Shown: positions 1-10,402 of the stretch, one piece after another
How positions within the stretch are numbered: position 1 is the first letter of the stretch
Layout: each line of letters opens with the position of its first letter
Assembly (NCBI GenBank): GCA_028673005.1
Contig: CM054114.1
Span: 20,926,880 to 20,990,879 of the forward strand
Direction: 5' to 3'
DNA: 64,000 nt
Source of the DNA: Tanypteryx hageni
Taxonomy: Eukaryota; Arthropoda; Insecta; Odonata; Petaluridae
Translations under genes and position numbers: made by a program
The notes under the pieces: generated by a model
What the model was told of the DNA's origin: nothing
Seen by the model: the letters and a program-made list of their open reading frames with translations, nothing else
Database searches by the model: none

Positions 1-250
1 TTTGGGAGAGGTGAAAGAGAGTGAGAGGAGGTGAAAGTAAGTTTGGGGAGGTGAATGGAAGTGTGGGTAGGTGACGGGAAGTGAAAGGAAATTAGATGAG
101 GTGAAAGGAAGTGAGATGAGGTGTAAGGAACTGAGATGAGGTTTAAGGAAGTGAGGGGAGGTGAAAGGAAGTGAGGGGAGGTGGACGAAAGTGAGGGAGT
201 TGAAAGGAAGTGAGGGGAGGTGAAAGTAAGTGAGGGGAGGTTAAAGGAAA
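1..250 (-). repeat. First copy of a marker-rich higher-order segment
   Basis: This segment starts TTTGGGAGAG and carries GTTTGGGGAG, GTGTGGGTAG and GTGACGGGA units in a fixed order. The same order recurs at 1092 and 3761. This copy is the most diverged of the three: it lacks the ACGAATGAGA unit and reads GTGAAAGAGA instead. It shows that rare variants are inherited in blocks and are not scattered at random. Confidence 0.85.
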
Positions 251-440
251 TGAGGGGAGGTGAAAGGAAGTGTGATTATGAGTAAGTATGTGAGATGAGG
301 TGAAAGGAAATGAGATGAAGTGAAAGGATGTGAGATGAAGTGATAGGGAGGGAGGTGACGTGAAAGGAAGTGAGATTAGGTGAAAGAAAATAAGAGGAGG
401 TGGAAGGAAGTGAGAGGAGGTAACGTAAGTGAGGGGAGGT
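215..440 (-). repeat. Left member of a direct repeat offset by about 645 bp
   Basis: Contains the unusual run TGTGATTATGAGTAAGTATG at 271, followed by GAGATGAGG and GAGATGAAG units and a GGTGACGTG unit. The same series reappears at 860-1085. The run is among the units farthest from consensus in the window, yet it keeps the 20-bp spacing of its neighbours, so it reads as a diverged unit and not an insertion. Confidence 0.8.
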
Positions 441-859
441 GAACGAAAGTGAGGGGAGGTGAAAGGAAGTGAGGGGAGGTGAAAGTAAGTGAGGGGAGGT
501 TAAAGGAAATGACGGGAGGTGAAAGGAAATGAGGGGAGGTGAAAGGAAGTTAGGGGAGGTGAAAGAAAGCGAGGGGAAGTAAAGGATGTGAGAGGAGGTG
601 AAAGGAAGTGAAGGTAGGTGAAAGGAAGTGAGAAGAGGTGAAAGGTAGTGAGGGGTGGTGAAAGGAAATGAAAAGAAGTGAGGGGAGGTGAAAGGAAATT
701 AGATGAGGTAAAGAAAGTGAGATGAGGTGAAAGGAAGTGAGGGGATGTGAAAGGAGGTGAGGGGAGCTGAAAGAATTGAGGGGAGGTGTAAGGAAGTGAG
801 GGGAGGTGCAAAAAAGTGAGGGCAGTGAAAGGAAGTGAGAGGAGGTGTAAGGAAGTGAG

Positions 860-1085
860 GGGAGGTGAAAGTAAGTGAGGGGAGGTAAAAGGAAATGAGG
901 GGAGGTGAAAGGAAGTGTGATTATGAGTAAGTATGTGAGATGAGGTGAAAGGAAATGAGATGAAGTGAAAGGATGTGAGATGAAGTGATAGGGAGCAAGG
1001 TGACGTGAAAGAAGTGAGATTAGGTGAAAGGAAGTGAGAGGAGGTGAAAGGAAGGCAGAGGAGGTAAAGTAAGTGAGGGGAGGTA
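860..1085 (-). repeat. Right member of the 645-bp direct repeat
   Basis: Repeats the TGTGATTATG series starting at 916 (first copy at 271). There are small differences, for example GGGAGCAAGG here against GGGAGGGAGG in the first copy, and a one-base shorter GTGAAAGAAG unit. Confidence 0.8.
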
Positions 1086-2238
1086 AAGGAATTTGGGAGA
1101 GACGAATGAGAGTGAGAGGAGGTGAAAGTTAGTTTGGGGAGGTGAATGGAGGTGTGGGTAGGTGACGGGATGTGAAAGGAAATTAGAAGAGGTGATAGGA
1201 AGTGAGATGAGGTTAAAGGAAGTGAGGGGAGGTGAAAGGAAGTGAGGGGTGGTGAACGAAAGTGAGGGGAGGTTAAAGGAAGTGAGGGGAGGTGAAAGTA
1301 AGTGATGGGAGGTTAAAGGAAATGACGGGAGGTGAAAGGAAGTGAGGGGAGGTGAAAGGAAGTTAGGGGAGGTGATAGGAATTGAGGGGAGATGAAATGA
1401 AATGAGGGGAGGTGAATGAAAAATAGGGGAGGTGAAAGGAAGTAAAAGGAGTTGAAAGGAAGGGAAAGTAGGTGAAAGGAAGAGAAAGTAGGTGAAAGGA
1501 ATAGAAAGTAGGTGAAAGGAAATGAGGGGAGGTAAAAGGATATGTGGCGAAGTGAGGGGAAGTCAGGGGAAGTGAAAGGATGTAAAGTGATTTGAAAGGA
1601 AGTGAGGGGAAGTGATAGGAATTTAGTGTATGTTAACGGAAGTGAGGGGGATGAAGGGAAGTGAGTGGAGGTGAATGGAAGTGATGGGTGATGAAGGGAA
1701 GTGAGTGGAGGTGAATGGAAGTGATGGGTGATGAAGGGAAAGGAGGGGAGATGAAGGGAATGGAGGGAAGTTGAAGGAAGGTGAAGGGAAGTGAAAGAAA
1801 GAGAGGGGTGGTGAAAAAAGTGTGGGAAGGTGAAAGGAAGTAAGGGGAGTTGAATGGAAATGGGATGATGTGAAAGGAAATGAGGTGAAAGGAATTGATG
1901 AGAGATGAAAGGAATTGAGATGATGTAAAAGGAAATGAAATGAAGGGAAAGGAAGTGATGGGAGGTGAATGTAAGTCAGGAGATGAAAAGGAAGTGAGGA
2001 TTGGTGAAAGGAACTGAGGGGAGGTGAAAGGAAATGAAGGGAAGTAAAAGGAAATAAGTGAGATGTAGCAAAGCGAGAGGAGGTTAATGAAATCGAGAGG
2101 AAATGAAAGGAAGTAAATGGAGGTGAAAGGAAGTGAGTGGAGGTGAAAGGAAGAGAGGAAAGGTGAAAGGAAGTGAGGAGAGTTGAAAGGAAGTGAGTGG
2201 AGGTGAAAGGAAATGAAAAGAAGTGAGGGGAGGTGAAA
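1075..2238 (-). repeat. 1.16-kb higher-order segment, copy B
   Basis: Begins near the TTTGGGAGAG marker at 1092 and matches 3744-4853 almost base for base. Initial offset is 2,669 bp, falling to about 2,610 bp because this copy has extra whole units around 1,260-1,380 and 1,691-1,730. It includes an A-rich run around 1,440-1,520 in which units end in AGTAG, and a GATGTAGCAAAGCGAG series near 2,060. Confidence 0.85.
1651..1750 (-). repeat. Local 40-bp tandem duplication
   Basis: The series ATGAAGGGAA, GTGAGTGGAG, GTGAATGGAA, GTGATGGGTG starts at 1651 and repeats at 1691, with a third ATGAAGGGAA at 1731. The homologous place in the other copy (about 4300-4350) has one fewer 40-bp unit, so this is a copy-number difference between paralogous segments. 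Confidence 0.85.
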
Positions 2239-3743
2239 GGAAGTGATTGGAGGTGTAAGGAACCTAGTGGAGGTGAAAGGAAGTGAGGGGAGGTGAAAGG
2301 ATTTAAGGGGAGGTGAAAGGAAGCAAGGGGAGGTTAAAGGAAGTGAGAGAATGTGAAAGGAATTGAGGGGAGGTGAAAGAAAGTGAGGGGAGGTGAAAGG
2401 AAGTTAGTGGAGTTGAAAGGAAGCGAGGGGAGATGAAAGAAAATGAGTGGAGGTGAAATGAAGGGAGTGGAGGTGAAAGGAAATGAGGGGAGGTGAAAGA
2501 AATAAAGGGGAGGTGAAAGGAAGTGAGGGGAGGTGAAAGGCAGTGAGAAGAGGCGAAATAAAGTTAGGAGAGGTGAAAGGAACTGAGGGGAGGTGAAAGA
2601 AAGAGAGGGGAGGTGAAAGGAAGTGAGGGGAGGTGAAGGAAAGTGAGGGGAGGCGGAAGGAAGTTAGGGGAGGTGAATGGAAGTGAGGAGATGTTAAAGG
2701 AAGTAAGTGGAGGTGAAAGGAAGTGAGGGTAGGTGAAAGGAAGTGAGGGGAGGTGAAATGAAGTAAGGGGAGGTGATAGGAAGTGAGGGGAGGTGAAAGA
2801 AAGAGAGGGGAAGTGAAAGGAAGTGAGGGGAGGTGAAAAGAAGTGAGAGCAGGTGAAAGGAAGAAAGGGGAGGTGAAAGGAAGTGAGGGTAGGTGAAAGG
2901 AAATGAGGGAATGTAAATGGAAGTGAGGGAATGTGAATGAAATTGAAGGGAGGTGTAATGAAGCGAGTGGAGGTGAAAGGAAGTGAGGGAAGATGAAAGG
3001 AAGTGAGGGAAGGTGAAAGGATGTGAGAGAAGGTGAATGGAAGTGAGAAAAGGTTAAAGGAAGTGAGGGAAGGTGAATGGAAGTGAAGGAAGGTGAAAGG
3101 AACTGAGGGAAGTTAAAAAAAAGTTAGTGAAGGTGAATGGAAGTGATGGAAGATGAAAGGAAGTGAAGGGATGTGAAAGTAAGTGAGGGGAGGTGAAAGG
3201 AAGTTAGGGGAGGTGAAAGGAAGTGAGAGGAGGTGAAAAGAAGTAGGGGAGGTGTAAAGAAGTGAGGGGAGGTGAAAGGATTTAAGGGGAGGTGAAAGGA
3301 CGTAAGGGGAGGTAAAAGGAGGTGAGAGAATGTGAAAGGAAGTGAGGGGAAGTGGAAGAATGTGAGGGTAGGTGAAAGGAAATGTATGGAGGTGAAAGGA
3401 AGCGAGGGGAGATGAAAGGAACTAAGAGGAGGTGAAAGAAAGAGAGGAGAGGTGAAAGGAAGTGAGGGGTGGCGAAAGGAAATGAGGGGAGGTGAAAGGA
3501 AGTGAGGGGATGTTAAAGGAAGTAAGGGGAGGTGAAAGGTAGTGAGAGGAGGTGAAAGAAAGTGAGGGTAGGTGAAATGAAGTGAGGGGAGGTGACTGGA
3601 AGTGAGGGGAGGTGAAAGGAAGTGAGGGGAGTTGAAAGGAAGTAAGAAGAGGTGAAAGGAAATGAGTGGAGGTGAAAGGAAGTGATGGGAGTTGAAAGGA
3701 AGTTAGGGGATGTGAATGGAATTGAGGAGAGGTAAAACAAAGT
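2239..3743 (-). repeat. Near-consensus stretch of the inverted block
   Basis: Units here are mostly canonical, with scattered single substitutions, and lie between the two copies of the 1.1-kb higher-order segment. From about 2,920 to 3,160 the units are of the GAGGGAAGGTGAATGGAAG type, the reverse complement of the 40-bp-dimer sub-family prominent at 6.6-17 kb. Nothing but repeat units is present. Confidence 0.85.
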
Positions 3744-4853
3744 GAGGGGAGGTAAAGGAATTTGGGAGAGACGAATGAGAGTGAGAGGAGGTGAAAGTTA
3801 GTTTGGGGAGGTGAATGGAGGTGTGGGTAGGTGACGGGATGTGAAAGGAAATTAGAAGAGGTGATAGGAAGTGAGATGAGGTGTAAGGAAATGAGATGAG
3901 GTTAAAGGAAGTGAGGGGAGGTGAAAGGAAGTGAGGGGAGGTGAACGAAAGTGAGGGGTGGTGAAAGGAAGTGAGGGGAGTTGAAAGTAAGTGAGGGGAG
4001 GTGAAAGGAAGTTAGGGGAGGTGATAGGAATTGAGGGGAGATGAAATGAAATGAGGGGAGGTGAATGAAATATAGGGGAGGTGAAAGGAAGTAAAAGGAG
4101 TTGAAAGGAAAGGAAAGTAGGTGAAAGGAAGAGAAAGTAGGTGAAAGGAATAGAAAGTAGGTGAAAGGTAATGAGGGGTGGTGAAAGGAAATGTGACGAA
4201 GTGAGGGGAAGTCAGGGGAAGTGAAAGGATGTAAAGTGATTTGAAAGGAAGTGAGGGGAGGTGATAGGAATTTAGTGGATGTTAATGGAAGTGAGGGGGA
4301 TGAAGGGAAGTGAGTGGAGGTGAATGGAAGTGATGGGCGATGAAGGGAAAGGAGGGGAGATGAAGGGAATGGAGGGAAGTTGAAGGAAGGTGAAGGGAAG
4401 TGAAAGAAAGAGAGGGGTGGTGAAAAAAGTGTGGGGAGGTGAAAGGAAGTAAGGGGAGTTGAATGGAAATGGGATGATGTGAAAGGAAATGAGGAGAAAG
4501 GAATTGATGAGAGATGAATGGAATTGAGATGATGTAAAAGGAAATGAAATGAAGGGAAAGGAAGTGATGGGAGGTGAATGTAAGTCAGGAGATGAAAAGG
4601 AAGTGAGGATTGGTGAAAGGAACTGAGGGGAGGTGAAAGGAAATGAAGGGAAGTAAAAGGAAATAAGTGAGATGTAGCAAAGCGAGAGGAGGTTAATGAA
4701 ATTGAGAGGAAATGAAAAGAAGTAAATGGAGGTGAAAGGAAGTGAGTGGAGGTGAAAGGAAGAGAGGAAAGGTGAATGGAAGTGAGGAGAGTTGAAAGGA
4801 AGTGAGTGGAGGTGAAAGGAAATGAAAAGAAGTGAGGGGAGGTGAAAGGAAAT
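3744..4853 (-). repeat. 1.1-kb higher-order segment, copy C, cut by a gap
   Basis: Second copy of the 1075-2238 segment, with marker TTTGGGAGAG at 3761. It lacks about 40 bp near 3,980 and one 40-bp unit near 4,320 relative to the first copy. It runs directly into the N block, so the gap truncates it. Confidence 0.85.
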
Positions 4854-5353
4854 NNNNNNNNNNNNNNNNNNNNNNNNNNNNNNNNNNNNNNNNNNNNNNN
4901 NNNNNNNNNNNNNNNNNNNNNNNNNNNNNNNNNNNNNNNNNNNNNNNNNNNNNNNNNNNNNNNNNNNNNNNNNNNNNNNNNNNNNNNNNNNNNNNNNNNN
5001 NNNNNNNNNNNNNNNNNNNNNNNNNNNNNNNNNNNNNNNNNNNNNNNNNNNNNNNNNNNNNNNNNNNNNNNNNNNNNNNNNNNNNNNNNNNNNNNNNNNN
5101 NNNNNNNNNNNNNNNNNNNNNNNNNNNNNNNNNNNNNNNNNNNNNNNNNNNNNNNNNNNNNNNNNNNNNNNNNNNNNNNNNNNNNNNNNNNNNNNNNNNN
5201 NNNNNNNNNNNNNNNNNNNNNNNNNNNNNNNNNNNNNNNNNNNNNNNNNNNNNNNNNNNNNNNNNNNNNNNNNNNNNNNNNNNNNNNNNNNNNNNNNNNN
5301 NNNNNNNNNNNNNNNNNNNNNNNNNNNNNNNNNNNNNNNNNNNNNNNNNNNNN
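4854..5353. other. Assembly gap of 500 N
   Basis: Exactly 500 N, the same length as the second gap, so the size is a placeholder and not a measurement. Strand orientation of the satellite flips from purine-on-top to pyrimidine-on-top across it. Confidence 1.
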
Positions 5354-5459
5354 TTCTTTCACCTCCCACATTTCCTTTCACATTGCCTCACTTCCATTTA
5401 CCTCCCCTTACTTCCTTTCACCTCCCCAAAAATTCCTCTCACCTCCTCTTCCTTCCTTT

Positions 5460-7560
5460 CAACTCCCATCACTTCCTTTCACCTCCACTCATTTCCTTTC
5501 ACCTCTTCTTACTTCCTTTCAACTCCTCTCACTTCCATTCAACTCCTTCCACTTCAGTAACCTCCCCTCACTTTCTTTCAACTCCCCTCACTTTCTTTCA
5601 CCTCCCCTCACTTCTTTTCAACTCTTCTCATTTTCTTTCACCTCCCCTCACTTTTTTCACTTTCTTTCAACTCTACTCACTTCCTTACATCTCCCTTCAC
5701 ATCCTTTCACCTCCACTCACATCCTTTCACCTCCAATCATGTTCTTTCATGTCCCTTCAGTTCCTTTCACCTCCCCTCACTTCATTTCACCTCCCATCCA
5801 TTCCTTTATCTCTCCTCACTTCCTTTCACCTCCCCTTACTTCCTTTAACATCCCCTCACTTCCTTTCACCTCCCATTACTTCCTTTCTCCTCCCCTCACT
5901 TCCTTTCACATCCCCCTTAGATCCTTTCACCTCCCCTTAAATCCTTTCATATCCCCTCACTTTCTTTCACCTACCCTCACTTCCTTTTACCTCCCCTTAA
6001 TTCCTCTCACCTTTCCTCACTTCATTTCATCTCCCCTCACTTTCTTTCATCTCCTCTCACTTCCTTTCACCTCCACCTTACTTCTTTTCACCTCCCCTCA
6101 CTTCCTTTCACCTCCCCTCACTTCCATTTCACCTCCCTCACTTCCTTCACCTCCCCTCAATTCCTTTCACCTCCCTCTCTTTCTTTCACATCACTCAGTT
6201 CCTTTCACCACCCATCACTTCATTTCACCACCCCTCACTTTGTTTCACTCCTCTCACTACCTTTCACCTCCCCTTACTTCCTTTAACATCCCCTCACTTC
6301 CTTTAACCTCCCCTCATTTCCTTTCGCCTCCCCTCACTTCCTTTCACCGCCCCTCACTTCCTTTCACCTCCCATCTCTTTCATTCACCTCCCTCAGTTCC
6401 TTTTATCTCCACTCGCTTCCTTTCAACCTCCCTACATTTCCTTTCACCTACCCTCACTTTCTTTTACCTCCCCTCACTTCCTTTCACATTCTCTCACTTA
6501 TTTTTACCTCCCCTTACTACCTTTCACCTCCCCTAAATCCTTTCACCTCCCCTCACTTCCATACACCTCCCCTCACTTCTTTTCACCTCCTCTTACTTCC
6601 ATTCATCTTCCCTCACTTCCTCTCACCTTCCCTCAGTTCCTTTCCACTTCCCTCACTTTCATTCGCCCTTCCCTCACTTCCCTTCACCCTCCCTCACTTC
6701 CATTCACCTTCCCTCACTTCCTTTCAACTTCCCTCATTTCCTTCATCTTCTCTCACTTCCTTTCACCTCCACTCGCTTCCTTACACCTCCCTTCATTTTC
6801 TTTCACTTTCCCTCACTTCCATTCACCTTCCCTCACTTCCTTTCACCTTCCCTCACTTCCTTTCACATTCCCTCGCATCCATTCACATACACTCAACTTC
6901 CTTTCACCTTCCCTCACTTCCATTCACCTTCCCTCACTTCTTTTCTCCTTCCCTCATTTCCATTCACCTTCCCTCACTTCCTTTCAACTTCCTCACTTCC
7001 TTTTACCTTCCTTCACTTCTTTTCACCTCCAATCGTTTCCTTAAACCTCCCCTCATTTCTTTTACCTCCTCTCACTTCCTTTCATCTCCCCTGACTCACT
7101 TTTCACCTCCCCTCACTATCTTTCACCTCCCTTCATTTTCCTTCAGCTTCCCTTATTTCCATTCACCTTCCCTCACTTCCTTTCGCCATCCCTCACTTCC
7201 TATCACCTACCCTCACTTCCTTTCACCTCCCCTGACTATCTTTTACCTCCCTTCACTTCCTTTTCACCTTCCCTCACTTCCATTCAGCTTCCCCTCACTT
7301 CCTTTCACCTTCCTTCACTTCCATTTACCTTCCCTCACTTCCTTTCACCTACCCTCACTTCCTTTTACCTCTACTTTCTTCCTTTCACCTCCCCTCACTT
7401 CCATTCAACTTCCCTCACTTCCTTTCACCTTCCCTCACTTCCATTCACCTTCCCTCACGTCCATTCACCTCCCCTCACTTTCTTTCAACTTCCCTCACCT
7501 TCTTTTACCTTCCCTCACTTCCATTCACCTCCAATCGTTTTTTTACACCTCACCTCACTT
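5460..7560 (+). repeat. About 2.1-kb segment, first copy
   Basis: Shares an ordered set of variants with 10120-12500: the AGTAACC unit (about 5,552 here, 10,212 there), CCAATCATGTTC (5,731 and 10,391), CTTAATTCCTCTCACC (about 5,990 and 10,830), CAGTTCCTTTCCACTTCCC (about 6,636 and 11,570) and CCAATCGTTTCC (about 7,029 and 11,746). The offset drifts between about 4,650 and 4,940, so whole units were gained or lost after duplication. This copy has many one-base indels. Confidence 0.75.
6600..7530 (+). repeat. 40-bp dimer sub-family of the satellite
   Basis: Units change from CACCTCCCCTC to CACCTTCCCTC and alternate CTTCCTTTCAC with CTTCCATTCAC, giving a 40-bp period on top of the 20-bp one. 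The same sub-family is prominent again around 8,100-9,070, 11,520-12,450, 14,540-14,900, 15,940-16,300 and 16,550-16,900. Confidence 0.8.
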
Positions 7561-8400
7561 CTTTTTACCTCCTCTCACTTCCTTTCACCTCCTTTCACCT
7601 CCCCTCACTATCTTTCACCTCCCTTCACTTTCTTTCACCTCCACTCACTTTGTTACACCTCCACGCATATTCTATCACCTCTTCCTACTTCCTTTCACCT
7701 CTCCTCACTTTGTTTCACCTCTACTCAATTCCATTCACCTCCCCTAACTTCCATTCAACTCCCCTCACTTCCTTTCACCTCCCCTCACTTCCAGTAACCT
7801 CCCCTCACGTCATTTCACCTCTCCTCACTTTCTTCACCTCCTCACTTCCTTTCACCACCCCTCATTTCGTTTTTCCTCCCCTCACTTCCTTTCCCCTCCC
7901 CACTCTTTCTTTCACCTCCACTCATTTCCTTTCATCTCCCCTCGCTTCCTTTCACCTCTCTACATTTCCTTTCACCTACCTTCATTTTCTTTCACCTCCC
8001 CCTCATTTCCTTTCACATTCTCTCACTTCCTATTACCTCCCCTTACTTCCTTTCACCTCCTTTTAAATTCTTTCACCTCCCCTCACTTCCTTTCACCTCC
8101 CCTCACTATCTTTCAACCTCCCTTCACTTCCTTTCATCTTCCCTCACTTCCATTCACCTTCCTCACTTCCTTCCACCTCCTCTCACTTCTTATCATCTTC
8201 CCTGACCTCCTTTTCACCTCCCCTCACTATCTTTCACCTCCGTTCACTTCCTTTCACATTCCCTCACTTCCATTCACCTTCCCACACTTCCTTTCACCTC
8301 CCCTCACTTCCTTTCACCTCCCCTAACATTCTTTCACCTCCCCACATTTCCTTCACAATTCTCTCACTTCCATTTACCTCCCCGTACTTCCTTTCACCTC
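7120..8400 (+). repeat. About 1.3-kb segment, first of two near-tandem copies
   Basis: The CTTCAGCTTCCCTTATTTCC unit near 7,142, the CTCTTCCTACTTCC unit near 7,678 and CATCTTCCCTGACCTCC near 8,203 recur in the same order at about 8,465, 9,230 and 9,781. The offset grows from about 1,323 to 1,578 bp through unit gains in the second copy. Confidence 0.75.
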
Positions 8401-8449
8401 CTTATAAATCCTCTCACATCCCCTTCCTTCCATTAACCTCCACTCGCTT

Positions 8450-10020
8450 CCTTTCACCTCCCTTCATTTTCTCTTCAGCTTCCTTATTTCCATTCACCTT
8501 CCCTCCACTTCCTTTCGCCATCCCTCACTTCCTGTCACCTACCCTCACTTCCTTTCACCTCCCCTGACTATCTTTTACCTCCCTTCACTTCCTTTCACCT
8601 TCTCTCACTTCCATTCAGCTTCCCTAACTTCCTTTCACCTTCCATCACTTCCATTTACCTTCATCACTTCCTTTCACCTACCCTCACTTCCTTTTACCTC
8701 TACTTTCTTACTTTCACCTCCCCTCACTTCCATTCAACTTCCCTCACTTCCTTTCACCTTCCCTCACTTCCATTCACCTTCCTCACTTCCTTTAACCCTC
8801 CCTCACTTACTTTCATCTTCCCTCACTTCCTTTCACCTACACTCGCTTCCTTACACCTCCCTTAACTTTCTTTCACCTTCCCTCACTTCATTCACCGTCC
8901 CTCACTTACTTTCACCTTCCCTCACTTTCTTTCACCTTCCCTCAATTCCATTTACCTACCCTCACTTCCTTTCACTTTCCCTCACTTCCATTCTCCTTCC
9001 CTCACGTCCATTCACCTTCCCTCACTTTCTTTCAACTTCCCTCACCTTTATTTTACCTTCCCTCACTTCCTTTCACCTCCAATCGTTTCTTTACACCTCC
9101 CCTCACTTCTTTTTACCTCCTCTCACTTCCTTTCACCTCCTTTCACCTCCCCTCACTATCTTTTACCTCCCTTCACTTTCTTTCACCTCTACTCACTTCG
9201 TTACACCTTCACGCATATTCTATCACCTCTTCCTACTTCCTTTCACCTCCCCTCACTTTGTTTCACCTCTCCTCATTCCATTCACCTCCCCTAACTTCCA
9301 TTCAACTCCCCTCACTTCCTTTCACCTCCCCTCATTTCCAGTAACCTCCCCTCACGTCATTTCACCTCTCCTCACTTTCTTTCACCACCTCTCACTTCCT
9401 TTCACCACCCCTCATTTCCTTTTTCCTCCCTCACTTCCTTTCCCCTCCCCTCTCTTTCTTTCACCTCCACTCAGTTCCTTTCATCTCCCTCGCTTCCTTT
9501 CACCTCTCTACATTTCCTTTCACCTCCCCTCATTTCCTTTCACATTCTCTCACTTCCTTTTACCTCCCCTTACTTCCTTTCACCTCCTTTTAAATTCTTT
9601 CACCTCCCCTCACTTCCTTACACCTCCCCTCACTTCTTTTCATGTCCTCTCACTTCCTATCACCTCCCCTAACTTCCTTTCACCCTCCCCTCACTGTCTT
9701 TCACCTCCCTTCACTTCCTTCATCTTCCCTCACTTCCATTCACCTTCCCTCACTTCCTTCAACCTCCTCTCACTTCCTATCATCTTCCCTGACCTCCTTT
9801 CACCTCCCCTCACTATCTTTCACCTCCGTTCACTTCCTTTCACCTTCCCTCACTTCCATTCACCTTCCCACACTTCCTTTCACCTCCCCTCACTTCCTTT
9901 CACCTCCACTAACATTCTTTCACCTCCCCACATTTCCTTTCACATTCTCCCACTTCCATTTACCTCCCTTACTTCCTTTCACCTCCCCATAAATCCTCTC
10001 ACTCCCCTTCCTTCCTTTCA
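8450..10020 (+). repeat. About 1.5-kb segment, second near-tandem copy
   Basis: Second copy of the 7120-8400 variant series, longer by roughly 250 bp. A further copy of its opening series lies near 11,860, so the module occurs at least three times between 7 and 12 kb. Confidence 0.72.
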
Positions 10021-10085
10021 CCTCCACTCGCTTCCTTTCACCTCCCCTCACTCTTTTCTCCTCCAATCACTTCGTTACACCTCCC

Positions 10086-10402
10086 CGCATATTCTATCAA
10101 CTCCCCCTACTTCCTTTCAACTCCCATCACTTCCATTCACCTCCACTCATTTCCTTTCACCTCTTCTTACTTCCTTTCAACTCCTCTCACTTCCATTCAA
10201 CTCCTTCACTTCCAGTAACCTCCCCTCACTTTCTTTCAATTCCCCTCACTTTCTTTCACCTCCCCTCACTTCCTTTCAACTATTCTCATTTTCTATCACC
10301 TCCCCTCACTTTTTTCACTTTCTTTCAACTCTACTCACTTCCTTACATCTCACTTAACATCCTTTCACCTCCCCTCACATCCTTTCACCTCCAATCATGT
10401 TC
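10086..10402 (+). repeat. Marker cassette (CGCATATTCTATC, AGTAACC, CCAATCATGTTC)
   Basis: Earliest complete copy of a cassette of rare variants in fixed order: CGCATATTCTATC at 10,086, CCAGTAACC near 10,212 and CCAATCATGTTC near 10,391. It is about 80 bp shorter than most later copies between the first two markers, a whole-unit difference. Confidence 0.8.

Larger units (their letters stand above)
1..4853 (-). repeat. 20-bp satellite array, purine strand on top (inverted block)
   Basis: Continuous head-to-tail 20-bp units reading TGAGGGGAGGTGAAAGGAAG on the given strand, the reverse complement of the unit that fills the rest of the window. Units differ by substitutions, with occasional 19- or 21-bp units. 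Part of this block, once reverse complemented, shows the same rare variants in the same order as the right-hand array. For example, 3590-3760 reversed gives a TTTGTTTTACC unit, then CAATTCCATTCAC, then CCTAACTTCC, CCCATCACTTCC and CTTCTTACTTCC units, as around 55600-55720. It is therefore the same satellite, flipped. It ends at an assembly gap. No gene, RNA or mobile element is visible inside it. Confidence 0.97.

Noticed and set aside
271..300. The TGTGATTATGAGTAAG run as a foreign insertion
   Set aside because: Its spacing keeps the 20-bp register and neighbouring units are intact, so it is better read as a diverged unit that was later duplicated at 916.
3902..6536. Open frames running through the first N block, on both strands
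   Set aside because: Their length comes from unknown bases read as open codons; the flanks are satellite in opposite orientations.
10086..10402. Cassette markers such as CGCATATTCTATC as promoter (TATA-like) elements
   Set aside because: They sit in phase with the 20-bp units and look like mutated units; no gene follows any copy.
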